A stretch of DNA of 64,000 bases, taken from assembly GCF_002160815.1 (NCBI RefSeq), contig NZ_NFLH01000012.1, positions 1 to 64,000 of the forward strand, read 5' to 3'. How positions within the stretch are numbered: the stretch's first letter is position 1; each line of letters opens with the position of its first letter. The notes under the pieces were generated by a model. That model made no database searches, was not told the DNA's origin, and saw nothing but the letters and a program-made list of their open reading frames with translations. Source of the DNA: Massilimicrobiota sp. An134. GTDB taxonomy: Bacteria; Bacillota_I; Bacilli_A; Erysipelotrichales; Coprobacillaceae. This document shows positions 9,864-18,303 of the stretch, in pieces. A program made the position numbers and the translations under genes.

Positions 9864-10084
9864 AAAAAAACGTCTCTTAGTTGAACTAAGAGACGAAATC
9901 ATCGCGGTACCACTCTTTTTGATATATCAAAGATATATCCACCTCTATCCTTAAAGCAGATTCACTCGATACCCTACTTCTTTCAAGCATCGTTCTCCAA
10001 AGTGCGGTTCATTTAAACGCCTATACTGATCTCACACCAACATCAGCTCGCTTGATATTTGTTTAAACTACTCTCTTTTTCATC
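9864..10084 (-). promoter_or_regulatory. T-box riboswitch, specifier CGC (arginine)
   Basis: The minus-strand transcript has a Stem I with AGCGAGC and GGTGTGAGATC elements, a specifier loop, the T-box AGAGTGGTACCGCG (9903-9916) and a terminator stem (9871-9895) followed by seven T. The helix above the specifier loop pairs GTTTAAAC with GTTTAAAT. The 3' side of the loop reads GAA-C-CGC-A, the same register as the glyQS T-box (GAA-A-GGC-A), so the specifier is CGC (10004-10006), an arginine codon. Uncharged tRNA-Arg would prevent termination and turn on the transporter operon. Presence of the T-box is secure; the specifier assignment was made by hand. Confidence 0.92.
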
Positions 10085-10104
10085 GAATTTTTTTATATGC
10101 TTTT

Positions 10105-10132
10105 ATTATATGCATTTGCATAAACATGTCAA
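10105..10132 (-). promoter_or_regulatory. Sigma-A-type promoter of the T-box operon
   Basis: TTGACA (10127-10132) and TATAAT (10105-10110) on the minus strand with a 16-bp spacer. It would start the T-box leader about 10 bases upstream of Stem I. Confidence 0.85.
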
Positions 10133-10224
10133 CACTTTTTTTACTTTTTATTTATATAAATCATTATATTTTGAATTTTACTATAAAGGCTATCATTATT
10201 TTGTTATATTCGCAAAAAATCATT

Positions 10225-10470
10225 TTATTTTTTCATATAAAATAAAATTTGTGAACTTATATCATGAGCCTTTTGAATAGAGTCATCCATCAAATCAAGT
10301 TGGTATTGAATCTCATCTAATTGATTATTCAGTTCTTGAATTTCTTGTTTTTGTTCTTTGATTTGTTTAATCTTTTTTGACATTTTTTCTCTACGATCTA
10401 ATACATATATAGCCAATAATAAACAAACAAATCCACCAATAATATATAAAACTATCATATCTTTCCTCAT
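10225..10470 (-). CDS. Small membrane-anchored coiled-coil protein
   Basis: 81 aa, not recognised. Residues 5-23 are one membrane span (MIVLYIIGGFVCLLLAIYVL), followed by a charged linker and a heptad-rich helix of Lys, Gln, Glu and Leu that should form a coiled coil. The topology recalls small septum or stress proteins, but no family is claimed. The start overlaps the nitroreductase stop by 4 bp (ATGA), indicating translational coupling. Confidence 0.65.
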   Translation of the reverse strand: MRKDMIVLYIIGGFVCLLLAIYVLDRREKMSKKIKQIKEQKQEIQELNNQLDEIQYQLDLMDDSIQKAHDISSQILFYMKK

Positions 10471-11003
10471 TTCATTACAGTTATATCTTCAAATGTTTTA
10501 CGTTGTGGTCTTTCAATTTCCATATCACTATAACCTAAAGCGATAACACTGACAACAGATTGATTATCAGGAACCGCAAATATTTCCTTTATTTTCTGTT
10601 CATCACGAATACCCATAACCAACGTAGATAATCCTAATTCTGTCGCCTTCAACAAAAGGTTCATATTATGCATACCACAATCATAATATCCCCATCCATT
10701 GCCAAGTTCATTCGTTGGTGTACCATCTTTATTATAACCAGAGCGATTCAAAACAATCGTAGAAACGATTAAAACAGGAGCTTGACCAACATTTTCCTGA
10801 TTGAATTCTGGCAAAGCATTCTTCACCTGCTGTAAAGCTTCTTTTGATTTAGCAATATAATAACGTGTCACCTGTGAGTTCTTCCATGAAGGCGCTAAAA
10901 TCGCCGCTTCAATAACCTGACGAATCACCTCATCATCAACTTCTTTTGACAGATATTGTCTTCTTATACTTTTTCTTTTATTCAAAACTTCATCTAATTC
11001 CAT
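10467..11003 (-). CDS. Nitroreductase family protein
   Basis: FMN-dependent oxidoreductase of 178 aa. The N-terminal RKSIRRQYL motif and the central APSWKNSQVTRYY segment bind FMN phosphate and ring, and the C-terminal SVIALGYSDMEIERPQRK is typical of the family. ATG at 11003 is chosen over an upstream start at 11051 because AGGATAGGTG lies just before it and conservation begins there. Substrate unknown; such enzymes reduce quinones or nitro compounds with NAD(P)H. Coupled to the downstream small membrane protein. Confidence 0.88.
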   Translation of the reverse strand: MELDEVLNKRKSIRRQYLSKEVDDEVIRQVIEAAILAPSWKNSQVTRYYIAKSKEALQQVKNALPEFNQENVGQAPVLIVSTIVLNRSGYNKDGTPTNELGNGWGYYDCGMHNMNLLLKATELGLSTLVMGIRDEQKIKEIFAVPDNQSVVSVIALGYSDMEIERPQRKTFEDITVMK

Positions 11004-11057
11004 GTTTTCATCACCTATCCTTATTATAATCTTGATGAATCCGATTTGCAAATAAAG

Positions 11058-11987
11058 TTACATAGCATCATCTATATATTGTACAGGAATGATTGCCATT
11101 GGAGCAATATCAGGAATTTCATCACCATCATCATGAAGAGCATAATTTCCATTCAATGTTAAATAGACTTGATCACCTTTAGATAACTGATAAGGCATAA
11201 AAACATCTTCTCCATAAACACTATCTAAACACAAGCATAGCTTTTCATCTTTTTGATAATCAGATGATGTTGATTCAGGCTTGAAAAATATCTGATTGTC
11301 ATTTTTTTCAATGACTGTTGCTAAAACTCTTGAATAACCTTCCAATTTTGAAGAGTCAGTCACATCATTTTGTTGACTTGTCAGCCAATCTTGAGAAGTG
11401 ATCTGAATAGATTCATACGGAAAAATAGCTTCTGCAACCTGATAGTCACTATCTAAATTAATAATATGAATTTCAACAGCACTATCACAATCTCCCGTTG
11501 TCAATACACGACTTGCTGTAACAAGACTTATAATGCCAAGCATGTTCCCACCTACTTGAAATGTTTCACTTGAAAAAATATCTACAAAATGTTCCTGATC
11601 AATCCAAATTGTCATAGACGAATAATCATCACTATAATCCATCTGGTAATCTTCTCCCATTTTCATAAATTCTTGTGTAGCCTGTTCAATAAGCTGCTTA
11701 TTTTGATTGATCAGTGCTTGTTTTTGTTCATCAGTTGCTTCTATAATCAGGTATTCACCATCTCGATAAATCTTTTCACCATATTGAGAATCAATCTTTA
11801 AAGATTGATCATTAGAGACATATGTCATAAAATCTTCATATTCCTCTTTTCCTAAAAACCAATCATAATAACCTGCAAAACGATATTCTGTTAGATTCGC
11901 CTGTTGAGATCCGTCTTGAGATTGACAACCTGTTATCAGTATTAATAAACAACTTATAATCATTATAGAAATACCCTTTTTTATCAT
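11058..11987 (-). CDS. Hypothetical lipoprotein
   Basis: 309 aa with a clear lipoprotein signal (MIKKGISIMIISCLLILITGC; lipobox LITGC), so it is anchored outside the cytoplasmic membrane. The mature region is acidic and rich in Asp, Ser and Tyr; no catalytic motif is recognised. It is a stand-alone gene between htpG and the nitroreductase. Function unknown. Confidence 0.85.
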   Translation of the reverse strand: MIKKGISIMIISCLLILITGCQSQDGSQQANLTEYRFAGYYDWFLGKEEYEDFMTYVSNDQSLKIDSQYGEKIYRDGEYLIIEATDEQKQALINQNKQLIEQATQEFMKMGEDYQMDYSDDYSSMTIWIDQEHFVDIFSSETFQVGGNMLGIISLVTASRVLTTGDCDSAVEIHIINLDSDYQVAEAIFPYESIQITSQDWLTSQQNDVTDSSKLEGYSRVLATVIEKNDNQIFFKPESTSSDYQKDEKLCLCLDSVYGEDVFMPYQLSKGDQVYLTLNGNYALHDDGDEIPDIAPMAIIPVQYIDDAM

Positions 11988-12013
11988 AATTCCTCACCCA
12001 AATCTATTATAAC

Positions 12014-12044
12014 ATAAAAAGAAACGATTTATCAAAACCGTTTC
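12014..12044 (-). terminator. Intrinsic terminator after htpG
   Basis: Stem GAAACG/CGTTTC followed by TTTTTATG on the minus strand, directly after the htpG stop codon. Confidence 0.7.
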
Positions 12045-12054
12045 CTCCAATGAC

Positions 12055-13950
12055 TTATTTATTTGCATCTACCATTAATTGACAAACCTTATTAGAAAAT
12101 TCAACAGGATCATCAATACTAAATCCTTCAATTAATAAAGCCTGATCATATAACAATGATGCATAATCATTAATTTTATCTTTATCTTTTTCAAATAAAG
12201 ATTGTAAAGCTGTAAAGATTGCATGATTTGGATTAATTTCTAAAATTCTTCCTGCTTTGATATTTTGTCCATCAGGCATTTGATTGAGAACTTTTTCCAT
12301 TTCAAAAGAAACACCTTCGCTACTTACCAAACAAACAGGATGTGTTTTTAAACGTGAAGACACTTTGACATCTTGAACTTTATCTTTCAATGCATCTTTA
12401 AGAGTTGAGATTAAGTCTTTATTATCTTCACTGACTTTTTCTAACTCTTTCTTTTCTTCTTCACTATCAATATCTAAATCACCTTGATTGATATTTTTAA
12501 ATGGTTTTTCTTTATAATCTCTTAACATCTGAATACAGAATTCATCTACATTATCAATCATATAAAGAATATCAAATCCTTTATCTTTAACCATTTCTAC
12601 TGTTGGTAAATGATCAATCTTTTCATAGCTTTCGCCGCTGGCAAAATAGATTTCTTTTTGACCATCTTTCATGTTTTCAACATATTCATTGAAAGTTATC
12701 ATTTTCTTTTCATTGGCACTATAATATAACAATAAATCTTGTAATTTATCTTTTAACATACCATAGCTGTTATAAATACCGAACTTTAACTGTAATCCAA
12801 AGCTTTTAAAGAATTCTTCATATTTTTCACGATCATTCTTTAACATTTTTTCAAGTTCACTTTGAATACGTTTTTCAATTTTATCAGCGATGATTTTCAA
12901 TTGACGATCATGTTGTAACATTTCACGAGAAATATTTAATGATAAATCCTGTGAATCCACTAAACCTTTCACAAATCTGAAATGTTCAGGTACAAGTTCA
13001 CTGGCTTTATCCATAATAAAGACACCACGAGAATAAAGTTGTAAACCTTTTTCATAATCTTGTGAATAGTAATTCATTGGTGGCTTAGAAGGAATAAATA
13101 ATAATGAATCATAAGAAATTGTTCCTTCTACACTATTATGCATAACACATAATGGATCGCTAAAATCATTAAATTTATCCTTATAGAATTCATTATAATC
13201 TTCTTCTGTGATTTCCTTTTTAGGTCTTTTCCATAAAGGAACCATTGAATTTAATGTTTTATTTTCAATCACTTGTTCATATTCATCACTATCTTCTTTT
13301 TTCTTAGAAGTTGTCATATCCATGTTAATTGGATAATGAACATAATCAGAATATTTCTTAACTAATCTTTGAATTTCATATTCATCTAAATATTGGTCAT
13401 AATTTTCATCATCAGTGTTATCTTTTAAATATAAGTTAATTCTTGTTCCATGATTTGGATAATCAATTTCATTGATTGTATATCCATCACTTGTATCAGA
13501 TTCCCAGATATAAGCCTGTTCTTCTCCATACTTTTTAGAAATCACTTCCACCTTATGAGCAACCATAAATGCTGAATAGAATCCAACACCAAATTGTCCA
13601 ATAATATCAACATCATCTTGTCCTTTTTCTAATGCCTGTTTAAATTCAAAAGAACCACTATTAGCAATTGTTCCTAAATGTTCTTCTAATTCATCTGCAT
13701 TCATACCAATACCTTGATCAATAATAGATAACATACGATGATCTTTATTGATCACAATTTGAATAGATAAATCTTCTCTTGAAATACCATTTAAATTTTC
13801 AGTCAATGCTTTGTAATATAATTTATCTGAAGCATCACTGGCATTTGAAATCAATTCTCTTAAAAAAATCTCTTTATGTGTATAAATAGAGTTAATCATT
13901 AAATCTAATAATCTTTGCGACTCAGCTTTAAACTGTTTCTTTTCTGCCAT
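12055..13950 (-). CDS. htpG: Molecular chaperone HtpG (Hsp90)
   Basis: 631-aa Hsp90 homologue that folds and remodels client proteins using ATP in the cytoplasm. The N-terminal GHKL ATPase fold is complete: NASDASDKL, DQGIGMNADEL and GQFGVGFYSAF. The middle domain and the C-terminal dimerisation domain follow. ATG at 13950 is chosen over an upstream in-frame start because AAAGGAGATG lies 8 bases upstream. The promoter carries two CIRCE-like operators, indicating HrcA control. Confidence 0.96.
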   Translation of the reverse strand: MAEKKQFKAESQRLLDLMINSIYTHKEIFLRELISNASDASDKLYYKALTENLNGISREDLSIQIVINKDHRMLSIIDQGIGMNADELEEHLGTIANSGSFEFKQALEKGQDDVDIIGQFGVGFYSAFMVAHKVEVISKKYGEEQAYIWESDTSDGYTINEIDYPNHGTRINLYLKDNTDDENYDQYLDEYEIQRLVKKYSDYVHYPINMDMTTSKKKEDSDEYEQVIENKTLNSMVPLWKRPKKEITEEDYNEFYKDKFNDFSDPLCVMHNSVEGTISYDSLLFIPSKPPMNYYSQDYEKGLQLYSRGVFIMDKASELVPEHFRFVKGLVDSQDLSLNISREMLQHDRQLKIIADKIEKRIQSELEKMLKNDREKYEEFFKSFGLQLKFGIYNSYGMLKDKLQDLLLYYSANEKKMITFNEYVENMKDGQKEIYFASGESYEKIDHLPTVEMVKDKGFDILYMIDNVDEFCIQMLRDYKEKPFKNINQGDLDIDSEEEKKELEKVSEDNKDLISTLKDALKDKVQDVKVSSRLKTHPVCLVSSEGVSFEMEKVLNQMPDGQNIKAGRILEINPNHAIFTALQSLFEKDKDKINDYASLLYDQALLIEGFSIDDPVEFSNKVCQLMVDANK

Positions 13951-13967
13951 ATTTACATCTCCTTTTA

Positions 13968-14041
13968 TTAGCACTCTATCTATTTTTGTGCTAATAGTAT
14001 CTTACACCTATCTTTTAGCACTGTCAACCCAGATGTGCTAA
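13968..14041 (-). promoter_or_regulatory. htpG promoter with two CIRCE-like HrcA operators
   Basis: Operator 1 (13968-13994): TTAGCACTC, 9 bases, TTGTGCTAA. Operator 2 (14015-14041): TTAGCACTG, 9 bases, ATGTGCTAA. Each differs from the CIRCE consensus (TTAGCACTC-N9-GAGTGCTAA) by two or three bases. The promoter lies between and within them: TTGACA at 14022-14027, TAAGAT at 13999-14004, 17-bp spacer. Operator 2 covers the -35 box and operator 1 covers the start point, an arrangement suited to repression. Confidence 0.88.
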
Positions 14042-14110
14042 TTTTTCTTTTTTTATCCGTCTCATAAAAATAACTACATTGAATATTCTTTTTTAATATA
14101 ATTTTTATCA

Positions 14111-14142
14111 AAAAAAGAATGGTCAAGTCAACTTGCCATTCT
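14111..14142 (-). terminator. Terminator of the beta-glucosidase gene, split by IS insertion
   Basis: On the minus strand AGAATGG-CAAGT pairs with ACTTG-CCATTCT (one bulged base), followed by TTTTTT. The 5' arm AGAATGGC is repeated at 14609-14616, immediately after the GH1 gene, so this terminator originally followed that gene and was separated from it by the 466-bp element. Confidence 0.75.
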
Positions 14143-14608
14143 GGTATATTAAATATTTGCGGGGCAGACCCTAGCCTTTAAATTTTTAAAGGGGTCTGTC
14201 TTTTCTTGCTTTAAATTTAAATTGGGGTTGCTTTTTATAAAATGAGAATCTCCTGTTATAATTTGTTTGCAAACAATATTACGAAAAAGAAGACTATCTA
14301 GCAGACCTATTGAGAAAAAAATAACTATATCAAGAAGATCAACCAGTAATGCAAATGGAATGCAAAACTTTGCAAGAGCTAGAAATAAGTTCATCTATTC
14401 GCAAAATTCATATAAAAACATACTGCAACCGAGCATGAAAAAAAGATGAAAAGAGTTGGTAAACCAAGAGGAAAATGTAATAAAAAAAGATGACAGATAG
14501 TCACCAATCAAATATTGTTCGACCTGCTTTAAAATGAAAGTGGGGTCAAAATACCCCACTATTAATTTAAAGCTTTTTAGATTAGACCCCTCAATTATTT
14601 AAAGGGCC
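14143..14608. mobile_element. Decayed insertion sequence or MITE, 8-bp target duplication
   Basis: The 466-bp element is flanked by the direct repeat GCCATTCT (14135-14142 and 14609-14616). Its ends are inverted repeats beginning GG: outer 22 bases match at 17 positions (shared TTAAATA-TTG-GGGG), and further in GGGGTCT and GCTTTAAATT recur in inverted order over about 60 bp. An 8-bp duplication and GG ends fit the ISL3 family, but no transposase motif survives. The interior has only broken frames. Confidence 0.75.
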
Positions 14609-14625
14609 GCCATTCTTTGATTTTA

Positions 14626-16038
14626 TTAATCTAAATCTTCACCATTAGATTTAAATGCTTTAGCAACCCAATAGAATGATTTTTTAGGAATACGTTTTAA
14701 ATCTCTGATATCTTTGTTTGTTCTATTAACATAAACAAATCCATAACGTTTATCCATATTACACATACTTGCTAAAATATCAATTGGTCCCCAAGTAATA
14801 TATCCTAAACAAGGAACACCATCTTCAAACATTGCATTTTCCATTTCTTTAATATGATCTCTATGATAGTTGATACGATAATCATCTTCGATTGTTTTAC
14901 CTGCTGCAAGCATTGCATCTACTTCTTCTTGAGTCATATCTTCACGCCATCCAATACCATTTTCAAGAACGAATACTGGTAAATCAGAACGTGTATGTAA
15001 ATCATTTAATGTCCATCTAAATCCAATTGGGTCAATTTCCCATCCCCATTCATTAGCTTCACAATGAGGATTTTTAATCATATGTTCACCAACAACTTCA
15101 TGATATGGTCTTTCTAAGTCAAATTCACCTTCAGTCACTGTATTAGAACGATAATAACTGAATGCAATATAATCAACAGTGTATTTTAATAATTCTTCAT
15201 CGCCTTCTTCAAAATGAGGCATCCATCCTCTATTTTCAAGATAAGCTACCATATAATCTGGATATTTTCCTTTTGCAAAAACATCAACATGGAAACCATT
15301 CATATATTGATAAGCTTGCCATGCAAATAAGTTGTTTTTAGGTGTATTTGTGTATGGATAAATATTTGTAACAGCAGCCATACCACAGAATTTAGCATCA
15401 GGTTGTAATTCTCTTAATGCTTTAACAGCTTTACAATGTGCAATAAAGACATTATGGTTAACTTGATATAAATGTTTTGGTTCACTTACACCTTCAGGAA
15501 TTTCTTCAGCATTAGAAACTCTTAACATTTGACCATGCAAATTTTGTTCATTGAAACTCATCCAATGTTTCACACGATCTCCAAATCTTTCAATACATAC
15601 TCTTGCATATCTTTCAAAGCAATCTACAACATAACGAGATGCAAAACCATTATAATTTTTAACAAGATGGTAAGGCATATCAAAATGAACTAATGTAATC
15701 ATTGGTTCAATACCTGCTGCCAATAACTTATCAATTAAATCACTATAGAACTTCACACCTTCTTCATTAACAGGTTCATCTAAAGTTCCATTAGGAATAA
15801 TTCTTGACCAGCAAATAGAAAAACGATAGAAATTAAATCCCATTTCTTTCATTAATGCAATATCTTCATCATAACGATGATATTCATCAATCGCAACATT
15901 CCAATCTGAAAATTCAGGATTCATTGGTCTAACATCATAAATACAAACCCCTTTTCCTCCTTCATTTCTTGCTCCTTCAGTTTGGAATGATGATACAGAA
16001 CCACCCCAATAAAAATCTTTTGGCATTTTCTTTTCCAC
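14626..16038 (-). CDS. Glycoside hydrolase family 1, probable 6-phospho-beta-glucosidase
   Basis: 470-aa cytoplasmic GH1 enzyme. WGGSVSSFQTEGA opens the TIM barrel; the acid/base Glu is in SFNEQN near residue 167, and the nucleophile Glu is in VLENGIG. The late DKRYGFVYV segment resembles the phosphate-binding KRYG motif of phospho-beta-glycosidases, suggesting phosphorylated substrates, though no PTS gene is nearby. The GTG start is supported by AAGGAGGA eight bases upstream. The upstream palindrome at 16157-16173 matches one in front of the RpiR gene at 22821, implying joint control. Confidence 0.88.
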   Translation of the reverse strand: MEKKMPKDFYWGGSVSSFQTEGARNEGGKGVCIYDVRPMNPEFSDWNVAIDEYHRYDEDIALMKEMGFNFYRFSICWSRIIPNGTLDEPVNEEGVKFYSDLIDKLLAAGIEPMITLVHFDMPYHLVKNYNGFASRYVVDCFERYARVCIERFGDRVKHWMSFNEQNLHGQMLRVSNAEEIPEGVSEPKHLYQVNHNVFIAHCKAVKALRELQPDAKFCGMAAVTNIYPYTNTPKNNLFAWQAYQYMNGFHVDVFAKGKYPDYMVAYLENRGWMPHFEEGDEELLKYTVDYIAFSYYRSNTVTEGEFDLERPYHEVVGEHMIKNPHCEANEWGWEIDPIGFRWTLNDLHTRSDLPVFVLENGIGWREDMTQEEVDAMLAAGKTIEDDYRINYHRDHIKEMENAMFEDGVPCLGYITWGPIDILASMCNMDKRYGFVYVNRTNKDIRDLKRIPKKSFYWVAKAFKSNGEDLD

Positions 16039-16156
16039 TTATAAAATCCTCCTTTTTCTCTTATATTCTCATTTTAAAAGATATTGACATATGAGTAAAT
16101 ATCTTTTCATAACTTTATAAATTAGTTTCATAATTATATAAAAAATGCATTGTCAT

Positions 16157-16173
16157 ATGAAACTTTGTTTCAT
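16157..16173. promoter_or_regulatory. Probable RpiR operator upstream of the GH1 gene
   Basis: Perfect palindrome ATGAAAC-TTT-GTTTCAT. A near-identical 17-bp site (ATGGAAC-AAA-GTTTCAT) lies at 22780-22796 in the promoter of the RpiR regulator gene. It sits about 120 bp upstream of the GH1 start. Confidence 0.65.
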
Positions 16174-16175
16174 AA

Positions 16176-17297
16176 TTATTCGTATTTATATATTTTAGGT
16201 AGACGATATCCTATACGACTTAAAATTTCGTTAGAAATCGTATTTGTTTGCATCGCAATTGTTTCTACATTTTGACAAACCTGATTCTTACCTATAATAG
16301 TTACAACATCATTTTCCTGAATATTGTCAACATCTGTCACATCAATCATCATCTGATCCATGCAAATACGACCCACTATCGGTGCAAATTTCCCACGAAC
16401 AATAACGTTTCCACGATTAGATAAGGCTCTAGGTAATCCATCAGCATAACCAATAGGAACAGTGGCAATTTTCATGGGTTTTGATGCTATAAATGTTCTT
16501 CCATAGCCAATAGAATCGCCTGATTGAATATCTCTGACTAAAATAATTTTTGATTTTAATGATAAAACAGGTTTTAAAGATAATTGACTTTGCTTAGGCA
16601 ATGAAGAATCAACACCATATAATAAGATTCCCATTCGGACATAATCAAAACTATATGTTGAATAATTTAATAAACCATAACTGCTTAAAAGATGAACCTT
16701 CCCTATTGAATAATGCTCTTTTTTAAGATTTTGAATGAATGTCATGAATTCTTCAATTTGTTGATATGTATATTTTTGACTTTCCTTTGTCGTTTCATCA
16801 CAGACACAAAGATGTGAAAAAAGACCTGTCACATGTAAATAATGAGATTGATAAATAGCTTTGACTTTTTTGATATCACTTTCTCCTAAACGGTGCATAC
16901 CTGTATCAATAGCCACATGAACTTTCACATCTATTTTTTGCTTTTCTAAAAGCTTAGCATAATCTTCGCATATAACTGTCTGCGTCAAATCATAATCTCG
17001 TAATTCTTTGGCATGACAAGGATCGGTATATCCTAAAATCAAGATGTCACCCTCAATATGATTGTCTCTTAATTCAATGGCTTCTGCCAATGTCGCAACC
17101 GCAAAATGATGTATCCCCATTTGATTCAGTTCTTTGGAAATACGAACAGCACCATGTCCATAAGCATCCGCTTTGACAACAGCCATGAATTGTTCTGGAC
17201 AAGAAAGCATTGTACAAATTTGTTTCACATTATGTCTTAAAGCTGATAGATCTATTTCTAACCAGCTTCTTTGACAATCAAACATGTTGTTTCTCAT
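16176..17297 (-). CDS. vanTr: PLP racemase, VanT racemase part (probable serine racemase)
   Basis: 373-aa fold-type III alanine/serine racemase. The PLP lysine is in AVVKADAYGHG near residue 43. At the substrate site near residue 356 the sequence is TISNEIL: alanine racemases have Tyr here (Tyr354 in the Geobacillus enzyme), while VanT serine racemases have Asn, known to favour serine. Known role in the pathway: L-Ser to D-Ser for D-Ala-D-Ser synthesis. The gene overlaps the acyltransferase-like membrane gene by 20 bp, and together they equal one VanT. ATG at 17297 follows AAAGGGGAA. A housekeeping alanine racemase role cannot be excluded. Confidence 0.85.
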   Translation of the reverse strand: MRNNMFDCQRSWLEIDLSALRHNVKQICTMLSCPEQFMAVVKADAYGHGAVRISKELNQMGIHHFAVATLAEAIELRDNHIEGDILILGYTDPCHAKELRDYDLTQTVICEDYAKLLEKQKIDVKVHVAIDTGMHRLGESDIKKVKAIYQSHYLHVTGLFSHLCVCDETTKESQKYTYQQIEEFMTFIQNLKKEHYSIGKVHLLSSYGLLNYSTYSFDYVRMGILLYGVDSSLPKQSQLSLKPVLSLKSKIILVRDIQSGDSIGYGRTFIASKPMKIATVPIGYADGLPRALSNRGNVIVRGKFAPIVGRICMDQMMIDVTDVDNIQENDVVTIIGKNQVCQNVETIAMQTNTISNEILSRIGYRLPKIYKYE

Positions 17298-18303
17298 CAA
17301 TATTCCCCTTTCTTTTCATAAGAACATTCATGATAAATCCAAAACAAAACGAAAATAAAACAACCACAAGAAATTGAATAAAATTATTCTCGATAAGAGC
17401 CATCTGTCCACTCCATTTACCTATCATTCTCACCACAACAATCATCCATGGATGTATGACATAGACCCATAATGATATATTTTTAAGACTGATATATCGA
17501 CGACCTTGAAACGTTATTAAAAATGAAAATAATAAGTAGGAAACAACAGGTAAACTGAAGTACATAGCATCATGTCTTAATGTATAAGAAGTATGTAAAA
17601 TCAATGATTCCCCTATCATCATACACAAACTCAGCAATAGTAAAATCATATGAATATGATGCTTGAAATGATATTTCTGTCTCGCTATCTGAGCACCCAA
17701 CATGATAAAGAGTGGCGCAAAGAAAAATTCATTTCGTGTATAATCCATATATTGAAATATGTATGTATAGAAATGATGAAAAATATCAATCTGACTGATC
17801 ATACTCCAATAACTATCACCAAACACCCCTATAACATATAAACCTATAACTATAAACCATGCATAGTTAAAACAGTATTTGATTAACAATAAAACGATAA
17901 TCAATCCAATGATGGTAGCTGGAAAATACCATAAATGATAAAATGGTCCATCAATAAATATATCTTTGATAATAGCTATCACAAGATGTTCCTGAGAAAA
18001 ATAATGATTATAAATCATGAGTGGAATATAAATCACAATCGCAATTCCATACCATTTCAACAATGAAAAAATTGTCTTTTTTATATGTTCCTGTGTAGGA
18101 TAGCCATCTTTAAAAAGAAAGAACGATGTCACCATAAAGAAAAATGGGACAGCCAACCTTCCAATGGTACGTGTGACAATCAATTCCATAGTTGGATTGA
18201 TTTGTAAAAATGGATAAATATGAATAGCTATTACGAAAACAGCTGCAATGATTCGCCCTATATCAATACAAGGATAACCTTTTTTCATAAGCTTCTCCTC
18301 CAT
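17278..18303 (-). CDS. vanTm: Acyltransferase-3-like membrane protein, VanT membrane part
   Basis: 341-aa polytopic membrane protein of the acyltransferase 3 family with about ten hydrophobic spans and the typical opening CIDIGRIIAAVFVIAIH near residue 14, which keeps the catalytic-type His. In VanT proteins this domain is fused to the racemase and is thought to take up L-serine. Here it is a separate gene overlapping the racemase by 20 bp and VanXY by 19 bp, as in the vanL type (vanTm and vanTr). Confidence 0.82.
   Translation of the reverse strand: MEEKLMKKGYPCIDIGRIIAAVFVIAIHIYPFLQINPTMELIVTRTIGRLAVPFFFMVTSFFLFKDGYPTQEHIKKTIFSLLKWYGIAIVIYIPLMIYNHYFSQEHLVIAIIKDIFIDGPFYHLWYFPATIIGLIIVLLLIKYCFNYAWFIVIGLYVIGVFGDSYWSMISQIDIFHHFYTYIFQYMDYTRNEFFFAPLFIMLGAQIARQKYHFKHHIHMILLLLSLCMMIGESLILHTSYTLRHDAMYFSLPVVSYLLFSFLITFQGRRYISLKNISLWVYVIHPWMIVVVRMIGKWSGQMALIENNFIQFLVVVLFSFCFGFIMNVLMKRKGNIDEKQHV

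Noticed and set aside
10059-10280. Plus-strand open frame over the T-box leader
   Set aside because: It overlaps Stem I and the promoter of a well-supported T-box and has Phe/Tyr-rich AT-driven composition.
14267-14449. Possible transposase fragment in the decayed IS
   Set aside because: Frames are short and interrupted, and no DDE or helix-turn-helix motif could be recognised; noted only as part of the element.
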